Source of the DNA: Sporisorium sorghi
Taxonomy: Eukaryota > Basidiomycota > Ustilaginomycetes > Ustilaginales > Ustilaginaceae
Assembly (NCBI GenBank): GCA_023212695.1
Contig: JALCCG010000034.1
Location: 51,549-115,548 of the forward strand
Direction of reading: 5' to 3'
Length of the DNA: 64,000 nucleotides
Below the pieces are notes generated by a model. The model saw nothing but the letters and a program-made list of their open reading frames with translations. It was not told the origin of the DNA and made no database searches. A program made the position numbers and the translations under genes. Below, piece by piece: positions 36,972 to 46,640 of the stretch. How positions within the stretch are numbered: the stretch's first letter is position 1; every line of letters begins with the position of its first letter.

Positions 36972-37001
36972 TTGAAATTTGAAATAAAATTTCAATATGA
37001 T
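36972..37001 (+). promoter_or_regulatory. Promoter with embedded palindrome, copy 2
   Basis: TTGAAA (36972-36977) and TATGAT (36996-37001) with an 18-base spacer holding TTGAAATAAAATTTCAA (36979-36995), identical to the palindrome at 24692. Leader of about 140 bases before the ATG. Confidence 0.78.
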
Positions 37002-37146
37002 AGAGCTAGAGATGAACGAGAGATCAGGTCCGTGCGATCATCTACTCTAGCCAGGGATCGGAGGTGAGTGTCAGCCCGATTTACTTACAGATTGGGATCA
37101 AGGTTTAGGATTGTAAGCACTCATACTATAGGGAGTGAATTGATGA

Positions 37147-40100
37147 ATGATAACCAAAAGGCGTGTCTATCGAAGCAGCAAGTCTGTCCTGTCCATGACA
37201 CTGGCGTTAGCCGTGATGTTCAGTTCGGCCGTTTCCGCGTGGGGCAATTCCATTGAAACGAATGCAAGCGGCGGAGAGCCGGGAGCGGTGGTGCTGGAGG
37301 ATTTCGAATCGGTAACGAATCTGTTTGCGTCTTCCGTAAGGGGGAAGGCCGAGTTGGATTTAGCGGAGAGGCCGGAGCGAATCTATTACGGGCGTCACGC
37401 TGCAGCTTTAACTTATGATTTTGTAGGCAGCGAATCCGGCACCTCGGCGGCTTATCTCAACCTCAAAGACCCGGATGGATCAACAGGCAGAAGCGTTCCC
37501 GGATCACCGAAGGCACTCGGCTTATGGGTTTACGGCGACGGCGGCAACCACTGGCTCCGTGCGCAGCTTCAGGATTCTGCAGGCGGTAAGCATGCCGTTG
37601 ATTTAACAGCCACCACCTCCGGTTTTAGCTGGAAGGGCTGGAAATACGTCAAATTTAACGTTCCCTCGGCCATCAAGACTCCTCTCAAAGTGAATCAAAT
37701 CTACGTCACCGAATTAAAAGACACGAATAAAAACAAAGGTACTGTATACTTCGACAGACTAACCGCATTCTATACGGCTTCCCCGGTATACGGGCTCGAC
37801 ATCGGCGGGCTGACGCCCATGGGTGCTGGAGAATCGGTCATGCCGCAAGTCTATGCAACTTATGAAGGTCAGACGGAACCAGCCTTATTGACATCCGGCG
37901 TGAAACTGACCAGCAGTGACGAAACCATCGCTACCGTTACGGGCGCTACATACGACACCATTGAAGCATTGGCGCCGGGAACGGTAACCATTACGGCCGA
38001 GTACGGTGATGCGCCTAGGGCTCAATATGAGCTTCATATTACGCAGGATACTCCGGTTCCCCATGAATTGCTGTTATCCGGACCGCTTCATATGGAGACT
38101 AGCGTTACCGGCGACATGAGAACCAGCGTGGTTTACTCCGTCTACGGAAACCAGACCGATCCTGTGTGGATGACCGAAGGGATCAGTTATACAAGCGATC
38201 AGCCAGGCGTTGTATCGGTCGACCAAGCGGGTCAATTGACCGCGGTTTCCGAAGGAACGGCAGCCATTACCGCCTCGTATCGGGGAGCTGCAACACAGCA
38301 CACCATTACGGTGACAGATCCTGTTCCTGTTCTGCAGAGCATTGAACTTCAAGGACTTACGTCCGTGACGGTAGGAGATTCTTTTGAAACGGTTGTATCG
38401 GCTACGTACTCCTGGATGAATGAGCCGGTAACTATAGAAGAAGACGTTACGTTTACCAGCAGCAATTCAACCGTCGCTTCTGTTACGGATCAAGGGGTTG
38501 TAAGCGGTTTGAAGGTAGGCTCCGCTAGAATAACAGCCACATTCCAGGGAAAGAGCAGCTCGCTCTACATTACGGTAAATGAAACCCCGGAGCATCCGAA
38601 AACGGAGATGAGGGCAGCATGGATCGCTACCGTTGACAACATTGACTGGCCAGCCAAAGGGGTCGCCGATCCGGCCCAGCAGAAGGAGCAGTTTATCAGC
38701 CTGCTTGATCAGCTGGAGAATGCGGGGATGAATGCGGTCATTATGCAGATCAAACCAACCGCGGATGCATTTTATCCGTCAGAGTATGGGCCTTGGTCGG
38801 AGTGGCTGACAGGTGAACAAGGCAAGAATCCGGGTTATGATCCGCTGGCATTCCTGCTCGAGGAGGTGCATAAGCGAAACATGGAGTTTCACGCCTGGTT
38901 CAATCCATACCGCATCAGTCTTCAAGGGGACGTCAACCAGCTTGTAGAGGATCACCCGGCCAGACAGCACCCGGAATGGGTTGAGGAATATGGCGGCAAG
39001 CTGTATTTCAATCCAGGGGTGCCGGAGGCACAGCAGTTCATCATTGATGGAGTCCTGGAAGTCGTTCGGAATTACGATATCGATGCCGTGCATTTTGACG
39101 ATTATTTCTACCCGTATCCCGTAACTGGCGTGGATTTCCCGGATACGGATACCTTTAATCAATACAAGGGCTCCTTTACAAATAAGAGTGATTGGAGAAG
39201 AAATAACGTCAATGAATTTATTCAGAACGTGAACGAAGCCATCAAGGCAGAGAAGAGTTACATGAAATTCGGCATCAGCCCGTTCGGTATTTGGAAAAAC
39301 AAATCCAGCGACCAGGCCGGCTCCGAAACGACGGGCCTTGAGAGCTATCATGCGATTTACGCGGATTCGAAGAAATGGGTCGAAGAAGAGTGGGTCGACT
39401 ATATTACGCCGCAGATTTATTGGAATATCGGGTACTCCGCAGCGGCCTACGATAAGCTGATCGATTGGTGGAGCGGTGTCGCTGCCGGTAAGAATGTACA
39501 TCTGTACAGCGGACAGGCGGTGTATAGAATCGGGACAACACCTGAATGGTCCAATCCCGAGGAAATGCCGAACCAGGTGAAGTACAACCGCAATTTTGAG
39601 GAAGTCCGGGGCAGCATGTATTTCAGCTCCAAATGGTTCGCGCTGAATCAGCTCGGATTCACGGACAGACTGAAGAACGATCTGTACCGATATCCGGCAC
39701 TCATCCCGGCTATGCCTTGGATTGATTCGGCGGCACCCTCTGCGCCCAAGCAGCCGAGGGCCAATCGAGCACAGGAAGGTGTGAAGCTCAGCTGGTCTTC
39801 GATTGACGACGAGACATATTACGCGGTTTATCGTTATGATGGACGAGCCGCCGGCAATATGCAGGACCCGGCGCATTTGTTAGGGACCTTCAGGAAAACA
39901 GCCGGTATAACGCAGTCCTATATCGATCATACTGTCGCAAAGGGACAAACCTACACGTATGTTGTGACGGCTGTCGATCGTTTGCATAACGAGAGCAGTC
40001 AGAGTCCATCCGTAACGATAACAGCGGGAGACAGCGGCGAGCCGCCGGTTGACCCGCCGGGGAATCCGAGTCCACCGGTGACGCCTCCAGTGACCCCGCC

Positions 40101-40722
40101 TGTAACTCCACCGGTCACTCCACCGGTCACTCCGCCGGTGACACCTCCCGTAACGCCGCCGACTCCACCGAAACCTCCGGTGTTCAACGATGTGGACAGC
40201 ATAGGCTGGGCGAAAGCGGCGATTGAGGAACTGGCTGCGCTTGGCATCGTAAAGGGAGTGGGGCATGATTCGTTCCAGCCGCTGAAATCGGTGACACGAG
40301 CCGAATTTCTGGCCATGCTGGTCCGAGCCTTCCAGCTAACAGGGGAGGCAGAGCTTGAATTTACCGATGTAAGGCCGTCCGATTGGCACTATGCGATCAT
40401 CGCATCTGCGGTAGAGGCCGGGCTGGCCCAAGGCATCGGCGGCGGCAAATTCGAGCCGAACCGGCCGATAACCCGTCAGGAAATGGCGATCATGAGCGCC
40501 AATGCATTAACATTATTCACCGATATGAAGGCACAGGATGAGGATGGTACCTTGGCGAAGTTTAAAGACGGCAGCAGCATTGCAGGTTATGCAAGAAACG
40601 CAGTGGCACTCTTGGCCGAGAAAGGCGTGATCCAAGGAACCGGAAATGATCGGTTCACGCCGAAAGGAATCGCCAATCGAGCTCAGGCAGCGGTGATCAT
40701 CTATAATCTGTTGAATCTTTAG
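37147..40722 (+). CDS. SLH-anchored GHL10 (DUF187) glycoside hydrolase-like protein
   Basis: 1191 residues. Signal peptide, a galactose-binding-like domain similar to that in the 24961 protein (about 48-210), three Big2-type domains (about 215-478), a GHL10 barrel (about 486-858, MRAAWIATVDNIDWPA, HAWFNPYRIS, VHFDDYFYPYP, ISPFGIW, DYITPQIYW), a fibronectin-like domain, a linker of repeated VTPP units (40076-40160), and three SLH repeats (about 1012-1191). GHL10 proteins are related to wall-active glycosidases such as the YngK/FenI group. The ATG at 37147 is out of frame with another ATG four bases upstream; GGGAGTG serves as ribosome-binding site. Confidence 0.88.
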   Translation: MITKRRVYRSSKSVLSMTLALAVMFSSAVSAWGNSIETNASGGEPGAVVLEDFESVTNLFASSVRGKAELDLAERPERIYYGRHAAALTYDFVGSESGTSAAYLNLKDPDGSTGRSVPGSPKALGLWVYGDGGNHWLRAQLQDSAGGKHAVDLTATTSGFSWKGWKYVKFNVPSAIKTPLKVNQIYVTELKDTNKNKGTVYFDRLTAFYTASPVYGLDIGGLTPMGAGESVMPQVYATYEGQTEPALLTSGVKLTSSDETIATVTGATYDTIEALAPGTVTITAEYGDAPRAQYELHITQDTPVPHELLLSGPLHMETSVTGDMRTSVVYSVYGNQTDPVWMTEGISYTSDQPGVVSVDQAGQLTAVSEGTAAITASYRGAATQHTITVTDPVPVLQSIELQGLTSVTVGDSFETVVSATYSWMNEPVTIEEDVTFTSSNSTVASVTDQGVVSGLKVGSARITATFQGKSSSLYITVNETPEHPKTEMRAAWIATVDNIDWPAKGVADPAQQKEQFISLLDQLENAGMNAVIMQIKPTADAFYPSEYGPWSEWLTGEQGKNPGYDPLAFLLEEVHKRNMEFHAWFNPYRISLQGDVNQLVEDHPARQHPEWVEEYGGKLYFNPGVPEAQQFIIDGVLEVVRNYDIDAVHFDDYFYPYPVTGVDFPDTDTFNQYKGSFTNKSDWRRNNVNEFIQNVNEAIKAEKSYMKFGISPFGIWKNKSSDQAGSETTGLESYHAIYADSKKWVEEEWVDYITPQIYWNIGYSAAAYDKLIDWWSGVAAGKNVHLYSGQAVYRIGTTPEWSNPEEMPNQVKYNRNFEEVRGSMYFSSKWFALNQLGFTDRLKNDLYRYPALIPAMPWIDSAAPSAPKQPRANRAQEGVKLSWSSIDDETYYAVYRYDGRAAGNMQDPAHLLGTFRKTAGITQSYIDHTVAKGQTYTYVVTAVDRLHNESSQSPSVTITAGDSGEPPVDPPGNPSPPVTPPVTPPVTPPVTPPVTPPVTPPVTPPTPPKPPVFNDVDSIGWAKAAIEELAALGIVKGVGHDSFQPLKSVTRAEFLAMLVRAFQLTGEAELEFTDVRPSDWHYAIIASAVEAGLAQGIGGGKFEPNRPITRQEMAIMSANALTLFTDMKAQDEDGTLAKFKDGSSIAGYARNAVALLAEKGVIQGTGNDRFTPKGIANRAQAAVIIYNLLNL

Positions 40723-40740
40723 GGTGATAAGAGTGACAAA

Positions 40741-40778
40741 GGGACATCCCGGGCTATGAGCCTCGGGATGTCCCTTTT
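40741..40778 (+). terminator. Terminator after the GHL10 gene
   Basis: GGGACATCCCGGG pairs with the mirrored arm CCTCGGGATGTCCC, then TTTT. Confidence 0.85.
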
Positions 40779-40843
40779 GCCGCTTTGTTCAGGTAGACAT
40801 GCTCCATGGTACAATAGAAGTATTACGAGCTGGAGTGTGGTGC

Positions 40844-41482
40844 ATGGTCAAGAAATTAGCAATGGCATTGGTGTACATTGCCATAGGCGGTCTTATTTAC
40901 GTTTACGGCGATGCTATTCTTGCATGGATTCAGACGACGGACAGCATGATGCTCATTATGTTCATGGCGGTCATCATGGCCTTGTTCCCCGTGATTCCGT
41001 ATCCGATTGTCGGAGGTGTTATCGGTGCTGCCTTGGGTCCGGTTATCGGCGGACTGATCACTTGGGTCGGGTCAACCGCCGCTTCCATCCTTATGTTTAT
41101 GTTCATTCGATACGGTTATCAGGAATGGGGCACCCGGATGCTTCATCGTTATGACCGTTTAGGAAAAGTGACAACGATGTTCGAACGGAATGCCTTTTTG
41201 ACCATCCTCTTTACCCGGTTGATTCCGTTTATTCCTTCCATCATTATCAATGTGTATGCCGCTCTCAGCAAGGTGACGTTTACATCGTACACCATGGCGT
41301 CCGCCGTGGGTAAAATCCCTGCGATGCTGCTGTTCTCGATGGTAGGAGATAATCTGATGACCGACCCTTCCCATATCATCATAACCATAGGTGTGTATGG
41401 AGTCTTTCTGGCCGTAACGCTTCTCGTATACCGATGGTCGGGCTTTGGCCGTTCAGGTAGAACGGAGGCCGAACGGCTATAG
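40844..41482 (+). CDS. VTT-domain (TVP38/TMEM64) membrane protein
   Basis: 212 residues from an ATG eight bases after GGAG. Five or six helices with the VTT signatures FPVIPYPIVGGVIGAALGPVIGGLITWVGS and FLTILFTRLIPFIPS. Related DedA/VTT proteins are lipid scramblases or carriers, including undecaprenyl-phosphate recycling. A TACAAT -10 box sits at 40810. Its stop codon abuts the stop of the convergent ydbT gene, leaving no room for a terminator. Confidence 0.85.
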   Translation: MVKKLAMALVYIAIGGLIYVYGDAILAWIQTTDSMMLIMFMAVIMALFPVIPYPIVGGVIGAALGPVIGGLITWVGSTAASILMFMFIRYGYQEWGTRMLHRYDRLGKVTTMFERNAFLTILFTRLIPFIPSIIINVYAALSKVTFTSYTMASAVGKIPAMLLFSMVGDNLMTDPSHIIITIGVYGVFLAVTLLVYRWSGFGRSGRTEAERL

Positions 41483-43147
41483 CAACTCAATGGGTGGGTT
41501 ATTCCGTTCTGTCGGGACGGTGGCCTCACCCTTTTTCTTTTGGAACCACGCTCGTACGGCCTCGATCTCTTGCTGATCCATCCCGCTTAAACTTTCGTTG
41601 ATCTCGCTGAATATCATCTTCACCTGAAGAGACAGAAGACCTCTTCTGCGCTGCCTGCGGGTACCCGAAATTTCCAAGGCAATAATCTGTGGACGGCGAA
41701 TATACCTTGTGGACAGCGCAACGAAACGGCTGCGGATCGTAAGCTGCTTATCGGTTACATTTAAACCGGAATCCCTGTGTGAGCGGAGCCCCCAGCTTAC
41801 AGCCAGCGGGAGCAGCAGAAGCGATAACATACCCGGCATTTCAAAATACCAAATACACGCGGCGCTTGCCGCTGCGGCAAAGCCGAGCTTCCACCGAAGG
41901 TACATCCACTTTGCACGGGAAGGAGGAGAAGCCGAAATGGCTTGAGCTGTAAATTGGGGTGTGACCCGCTCCAGGAGCTCCGGAATATCCGTGGTCTTCA
42001 GCAGAGGGTGTAGCATGAAATGCTTATCGGATTCTGAAGTAAGCACATGAACCTTCACCTCGGCGTAACCGAACCAGCGCCGGAACACGCCCTCCTTCAC
42101 TGTAATAGCGAGTACTCGCTCAGGAGAGAAGAGCAATCTTTTTTTCTCCAGCAGTCCGCAGCTGACCGAGATTTGTTTGCCGATACGCTCGACCGTAAAT
42201 CCCGCATATTTAATCGTGTAGAGCACGGCAGAGAGCAGCCAAGACACAACAAGCGCCAATACGGCGATGCTGATCCAGCTGCCGGGCAAGAGCTTGCCTG
42301 CCGATTGAAACGCCGACTGGTACATCTGATCGGGCAGCAGGTCATCGGCAAAAGACAGAATACCGCCCACAAAGGCTAAAGCCAGTGACAAATTGGGTGA
42401 GGACAGCGCCGCGATGAGCAGTCGTCCCGTGGATAGCTGCAGCAGCGTGCTGCGTTCCTCCTCCACCGTGAATGGATCGCCCGCGTTTCTTCTATCTGCA
42501 GCGTTAGGATCGGCGTTTATGGCCGGAGTGTTTTGCCGACTCATGTTAAGGGCTGACGGGTCAACGGATTCATGGATCGTCTGTGGCTCCGGCAGCTGGA
42601 CAGATAGCCCTTCCGACTCGTCGGGCAAGTTGTGTTCAGATTGCTCGCGGCCCTCATAAGTTTGCTGCTGAACCTCACGTTCCGTCTGTCTGGTTCGGGT
42701 TCGCTCTCGCAACCAGCGCTGGAGCCGTTCACCTTCGCTATTGGTGATGGCAGGCAATAAGCCGCCGCCTTCCGTTTTGCCTGGAGTTTCGATGCGAACC
42801 TGCGTAAGCCCCAGTATTCGCTGCAGTAGAGGCTGCTCCATATTCATGGAGTGAATGCGGCCGGTGTAGATGGATAACTCCTCACGGAACAGAACGCCTC
42901 GGCGGATGAGGATTTTGTCTTCCTCTAACGTATAGACGAAGCGTTTCCACTTCAGGTATCCGTATAACAGAAGCAGCCCGGCGATGATCACGATGACAGC
43001 GGATAGCCAGTACCAGGGGATATCACGCAGCGATTTTCCGTTCAGGAATTTAATGGATACCAGGGCCGCAATCGGAATGAGCGATTTTACGCTGTTAACG
43101 AGCGGAAACAGGATGAACAGCCGGTGAAGCCTTGTCGGTTCATTCAT
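41477..43147 (-). CDS. ydbT: PH-domain membrane protein YdbT
   Basis: 556 residues from the ATG at 43147, which overlaps the end of ydbS by eight bases. Two N-terminal helices, then a bacterial PH domain (bPH_2), a long Gln/Glu-rich insert (about 155-250), a further helix pair, and two more bPH_2 units. The YdbS/YdbT pair is widespread in Bacillota; in B. subtilis it is linked to resistance to certain antimicrobial peptides. The role here is inferred from that synteny. Confidence 0.85.
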   Translation of the reverse strand: MNEPTRLHRLFILFPLVNSVKSLIPIAALVSIKFLNGKSLRDIPWYWLSAVIVIIAGLLLLYGYLKWKRFVYTLEEDKILIRRGVLFREELSIYTGRIHSMNMEQPLLQRILGLTQVRIETPGKTEGGGLLPAITNSEGERLQRWLRERTRTRQTEREVQQQTYEGREQSEHNLPDESEGLSVQLPEPQTIHESVDPSALNMSRQNTPAINADPNAADRRNAGDPFTVEEERSTLLQLSTGRLLIAALSSPNLSLALAFVGGILSFADDLLPDQMYQSAFQSAGKLLPGSWISIAVLALVVSWLLSAVLYTIKYAGFTVERIGKQISVSCGLLEKKRLLFSPERVLAITVKEGVFRRWFGYAEVKVHVLTSESDKHFMLHPLLKTTDIPELLERVTPQFTAQAISASPPSRAKWMYLRWKLGFAAAASAACIWYFEMPGMLSLLLLPLAVSWGLRSHRDSGLNVTDKQLTIRSRFVALSTRYIRRPQIIALEISGTRRQRRRGLLSLQVKMIFSEINESLSGMDQQEIEAVRAWFQKKKGEATVPTERNNPPIELL

Positions 43148-43622
43148 CGTGATCCACCACTTTTGCCAGCTCGCCAATCTGTTTTTTCAGTTCCTCTGCT
43201 TCCTCCAGCTTAAGCGCTTGAATGACATGTGTTGTTGCAGCGGTAACGACTTTTACCTTGGCCAAGCCGTATTTGCGTAGGAGTGGTCCCCGCTCCAGCT
43301 CGACATGCTGAACGCGCGTCATCGGGACGAGGGTATCGCTGAGCCAGATCCAGCCGGAGCGCAGCTCCAATTCTTCCTCACTTACCTTATAGCCGAATTG
43401 CTTGTAGGTGAAAGAAGGCACAGCCCAAGTAAACCAGGCCCCGATAGCCAGCAGTCCGAGCGTGATCCATCCCGGAATCAAGGTCCATCCCAGCATGCCA
43501 GCCACAATGAGATAAGCGGTTGCCGCAAGTAGAATAACCCCATCTGTAATGAAGCCTGATATACGAGAGATGGTTACCGAGTCCGGGTGACACCTGTGCA
43601 TGGTGTCGAGTCGATTGTTCAT
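43140..43622 (-). CDS. ydbS: PH-domain membrane protein YdbS
   Basis: 160 residues. AGGAGG lies seven bases before the ATG at 43622; a longer frame to 43646 has no such site. Two helices followed by one bPH_2 domain (LRSGWIWLSDTLVPMTRVQHVE). Partner of YdbT through an overlapping stop/start. Confidence 0.85.
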   Translation of the reverse strand: MNNRLDTMHRCHPDSVTISRISGFITDGVILLAATAYLIVAGMLGWTLIPGWITLGLLAIGAWFTWAVPSFTYKQFGYKVSEEELELRSGWIWLSDTLVPMTRVQHVELERGPLLRKYGLAKVKVVTAATTHVIQALKLEEAEELKKQIGELAKVVDHDE

Positions 43623-43956
43623 GTAGGTTCCTCCTTGATGTAACAAGATCGAACAGTCATTGCGTATTCTATGTATGTCTACGTTGCATGGGAAAGGAGC
43701 GTTTCATCCTCCCCTTTGAATGGCCGTGCCCTCATTGTAGCATAACAGTTTAACGACGCTCTGAACCTGACCTAACGGTTACTTGAACACATCCCGGATC
43801 GGTTAAGCTGGAATTAAGGAAATCGTCAGGCATTCCCGATAGGAGTGTTGCCTTCGAGAAGGCAGTATAAACAGATGTTCTGAAATACTCTCATAAGGCT
43901 TGAGCGTGAAGTTTCCTATATAATGAAGTGATTGCAGAATGAAAGGGTAGCGTGTC
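43623..43956. other. Divergent region between ydbS and the WYL regulator, with a 22-bp tandem repeat
   Basis: A 22-bp unit occurs twice in tandem at 43750-43771 and 43772-43793 (cores TTAACG...TGAACC and CTAACG...TGAACA). TATAAT at 43919-43924 is the probable -10 box of the WYL gene. No gene in this stretch. Confidence 0.5.
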
Positions 43957-44913
43957 ATGAAAATAGATCGACTGTTAGCCATTACCGTGCTGCTTCTTAA
44001 TCGGGGGAGACTCAGCGCCAAAGAGCTTGCCGAGCGGTTTGAAGTATCGAGCAAAACCATTTACCGCGATATGGATACGCTATGCCGGGCTGGAATTCCG
44101 ATTGCAGCCCACCAAGGGATATCCGGCGGATTCGAGATTATGGAACATTATATGATAGACAAGTACTGGTTATCGGCTGAGGAGATGAGTACGCTTGTCA
44201 CAGCGGTCAAAGGGCTCAGCAGTGCGCTGGATGATCAGCAGATGGACATGCTGCTTGAGAAGGTAAAAGCGCTGCTGCACCGGGTAGAGCAGGGACATGG
44301 AGATGAATACCGGAGGAACCGGGATCCGGTTATTATGGATTTCCAGCCATGGGGACAGCGTCAAGGTTTGAAACCTGCCGTGAGCTTGCTCAAGAAGGCA
44401 ATCCTTCAAAAGCGCCGAGTCAGCATGGCATATATAGATGCCAAAGGAGCTGCGGAGCAAAGAAACATAGAACCTGCGTCACTGATTCTGAAGGGGAATA
44501 TCTGGTATGTGCATGCCTTTTGTTTGGAGCGGGAAGATCATCGCGTATTCCGGTTGTCACGAATGCAGGATATTCAGATCCTGAGTGAGACTTACAAGCC
44601 AAGACCATTGCCGAGTCTGGAGCGATTGGAATGGGAGTCCTCCTGGTCAAACGCCCGGGAGGAGGAGACAGTGCTGTTATTCCATTCCAACGCGCGGCAG
44701 AGGATGGCGGATATGTTTTCGCCGGAGCAGATATCCGTTAACCCGGACGGGTCTTTACGCGTGCACGTGTTATACCGATTGGATGAATGGTTTTACGGCA
44801 TGGTGCTAAGCTTCGGGGATCAGGTGATGGTCGAGCGTCCCGCCGAGGCAGCCGAGGAAGTGAAGCGAAGGGCGCAATTAATCATGCGGCGCTACGATAA
44901 CCAGGACAGATAG
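43957..44913 (+). CDS. YafY-type transcriptional regulator (HTH plus WYL domain)
   Basis: 318 residues, the usual length. N-terminal DeoR-like winged helix (about 1-60, RLSAKELAERFEVSSKTIYRDMDTL), middle linker helices, WYL domain (about 140-215, RNIEPASLILKGNIWYVHAFC with an Ile replacing part of the WYL triad) and a C-terminal WCX extension. Such regulators sense small ligands or nucleic acids through the WYL domain. A GyrI-like protein follows after about 55 bases and is likely the co-transcribed partner, a pair often met in Bacillota. Confidence 0.9.
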   Translation: MKIDRLLAITVLLLNRGRLSAKELAERFEVSSKTIYRDMDTLCRAGIPIAAHQGISGGFEIMEHYMIDKYWLSAEEMSTLVTAVKGLSSALDDQQMDMLLEKVKALLHRVEQGHGDEYRRNRDPVIMDFQPWGQRQGLKPAVSLLKKAILQKRRVSMAYIDAKGAAEQRNIEPASLILKGNIWYVHAFCLEREDHRVFRLSRMQDIQILSETYKPRPLPSLERLEWESSWSNAREEETVLLFHSNARQRMADMFSPEQISVNPDGSLRVHVLYRLDEWFYGMVLSFGDQVMVERPAEAAEEVKRRAQLIMRRYDNQDR

Positions 44914-44968
44914 ATGTCCACGTTACCTCTGTAGAATGGAGTTATATTCATTTCAAGGAGGATACAGC

Positions 44969-45478
44969 ATGAGTAATAGCAATGAGAAGCAAATCGAGCG
45001 ATTCGTAGAGGTCAGACCCGCCATGTCGATTCAGGGTGTCGGTGTACGAACGACAAATGAAGCGGAGGCAGGACCGTTAGCCAAGATACCCTCATTATGG
45101 GATCGATATTTCCAAAGCGGGCTGCAGGCATCATTGTCCGATAAGGATCAGGCTATTTATGCTCTATATACCGATTACGAGAGCGATGCGTCCCAGGCGT
45201 ACACCCTGGTCATCGGTAACCGGATGGATGAAGGCGCAGCTGCCGAACCGTCCGATGAACTGCTTCAAGCGCACGTCCCGGCATCCAAGTATTTGGTGTT
45301 TCGGACAAGGCGAGGCCCTTTAATGGAGATCGTACCGCAGGTATGGTATGAAATTTGGAGCTACTTCGAGCAAGCAGAGGAGAAAAGGACGTTCACAGGA
45401 GACTATGAACGATACGATACGCTGCAGTTTGATCCCGCCAATACTGTGGTGGATGTGTATATCGCCATTGAATCGTAA
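44969..45478 (+). CDS. GyrI-like small-molecule-binding protein
   Basis: 169 residues; AAGGAGG precedes the ATG at 44969 while an upstream GTG/ATG frame start at 44936 lacks one. Pattern FVEVRPAMSIQGVGVRTTN at the start, IYALYTDYES in the middle, PASKYLVFRTRRGP and VWYEIWSYFE near the end match the AraC effector-binding/GyrI-like fold. Stand-alone members bind or hydrolyse small toxic compounds. The closing strand VDVYIAIES is typical. A weak hairpin follows. Confidence 0.82.
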   Translation: MSNSNEKQIERFVEVRPAMSIQGVGVRTTNEAEAGPLAKIPSLWDRYFQSGLQASLSDKDQAIYALYTDYESDASQAYTLVIGNRMDEGAAAEPSDELLQAHVPASKYLVFRTRRGPLMEIVPQVWYEIWSYFEQAEEKRTFTGDYERYDTLQFDPANTVVDVYIAIES

Positions 45479-45485
45479 TCAAGCA

Positions 45486-45520
45486 CCAAGCGGCTCCAGC
45501 ATGTAAGGAGCCGTCTATTA
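45486..45520 (+). terminator. Hairpin after the GyrI-like gene
   Basis: CGGCTCC and GGAGCCG pair around nine bases, followed by TCTATT only, so termination may be inefficient. Confidence 0.5.
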
Positions 45521-45634
45521 TGGGAAGTTACAGCTCTCGTTCCTATGTCTGTGCAACAGGCGTAGGGCGTGAGTTTTTTTCATTATAAGGCAGCGACGGG
45601 CAGTTCATGAGCAATCTTCAGATATGACTCCATA

Positions 45635-45648
45635 TGTAAGCGATGAAA
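45635..45648 (+). promoter_or_regulatory. cre-like site upstream of the pectate lyase
   Basis: TGTAAGCGATGAAA fits the cre consensus with one mismatch (A for C at position 13). It lies about 180 bases before the start, in an otherwise empty 347-base intergenic region. Confidence 0.4.
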
Positions 45649-45825
45649 TCTAATATAAAGATTATTCCTGTTATGGAATTAATTTGATATCGTTGTGGCG
45701 AATACATAACGAGGTGCACATCGATTGTGTATTCATATGATGCGTGTATTCAATGACAATGCAAAGGAGACAAGAGCTTTGGAATAAAGGGCTCCGCCCA
45801 ATTCAAATTCGAAAGGATGAGATGG

Positions 45826-46500
45826 ATGAAAAAAATATGGAGTTTGATTTTATCTGCTGGTTTGGCCGTGTCATGGTATGGTTTAGCGCCATCAACGGCG
45901 GAGGCGGCTTCCACCGTTGTCAATGAGACGATTCGACTTGAGGCCGGGCAAACCTTTGACGGAAAAGGCCAGACGTATGTAGCCAATCCGGACACGCTGG
46001 GGGATGGAAGTCAAGCCGAGAATCAGAAGCCGGTCTTCCGGCTGGAGGCAGGAGCTACCCTGAAGAATCTCACAATTGGAGCACCAGCCGCGGACGGAGT
46101 TCATTGTTATGGCAACTGCACAATCCTCGATGTGACATGGGCAGATGTAGGCGAGGATGCGCTGACACTGAAATCGTCGGGAACCGTGAATATCACGGGC
46201 GGCGGGGCGTATAAAGCCTACGATAAGGTGTTCCAGATCAATGCAGCGGGAACAATTAACATTAAGAACTTCAAAGCAAACGATATCGGCAAGCTGGTTC
46301 GGCAAAATGGAGGCACCTCATTCAAAGTGGTCATGAATGTGGAGAATAGCGACATCTCCCAAGTGAAGGATGCGATTCTGAGAACGGACAGCAGCACGAC
46401 GACAGGGCGGATCGTGAATACGAGGTATTCCGGTGTGCCGACCTTGTTCAAGGGTTTTGCGTCAGGCAATACGACCCAGTCCGGGAATACGCCTTATTAG
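45826..46500 (+). CDS. Pectate lyase, polysaccharide lyase family 3
   Basis: 224 residues. Start at the ATG of MKKIWSL, nine bases after AAAGG. Signal peptide to about AEAAS, then the compact PL3 right-handed helix (PF03211): [38 protein letters not shown], the [18 protein letters not shown] stretch and KAND. The conserved Lys/Asp/Glu of the active site are all visible in these segments. It cleaves de-esterified pectin outside the cell, which fits a plant-associated lifestyle. Single gene with its own terminator. Confidence 0.92.
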   Translation: MKKIWSLILSAGLAVSWYGLAPSTAEAASTVVNETIRLEAGQTFDGKGQTYVANPDTLGDGSQAENQKPVFRLEAGATLKNLTIGAPAADGVHCYGNCTILDVTWADVGEDALTLKSSGTVNITGGGAYKAYDKVFQINAAGTINIKNFKANDIGKLVRQNGGTSFKVVMNVENSDISQVKDAILRTDSSTTTGRIVNTRYSGVPTLFKGFASGNTTQSGNTPY

Positions 46501-46527
46501 AATTCGACAAGCATAGACTCTAAGCTA

Positions 46528-46566
46528 AAAAGCCCGGAAGCAGTGTTCATGCTGCTTCCGGGCTTT
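46528..46566. terminator. Bidirectional terminator between pectate lyase and acetyltransferase
   Basis: AAAGCCCGGAAGCAG pairs with its mirror arm; A-run before and T-run after serve both convergent genes. Confidence 0.85.
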
Positions 46567-46640
46567 GTTGGGTTCGTTTTCGTGAGCAGACAAGAGCGGA
46601 ATCCCACCTGCTCTTCACCAGAGCCAGAGATAATTGGGCG

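Noticed and set aside
37068..37256. Short frame overlapping the start of the GHL10 gene
   Set aside because: It uses an ATG four bases upstream in another frame and lacks signal-peptide features; the 37147 frame has them.
38779..39876. 365-codon antisense frame within the GHL10 gene
   Set aside because: Shadow of the catalytic barrel coding region; no ribosome-binding site.
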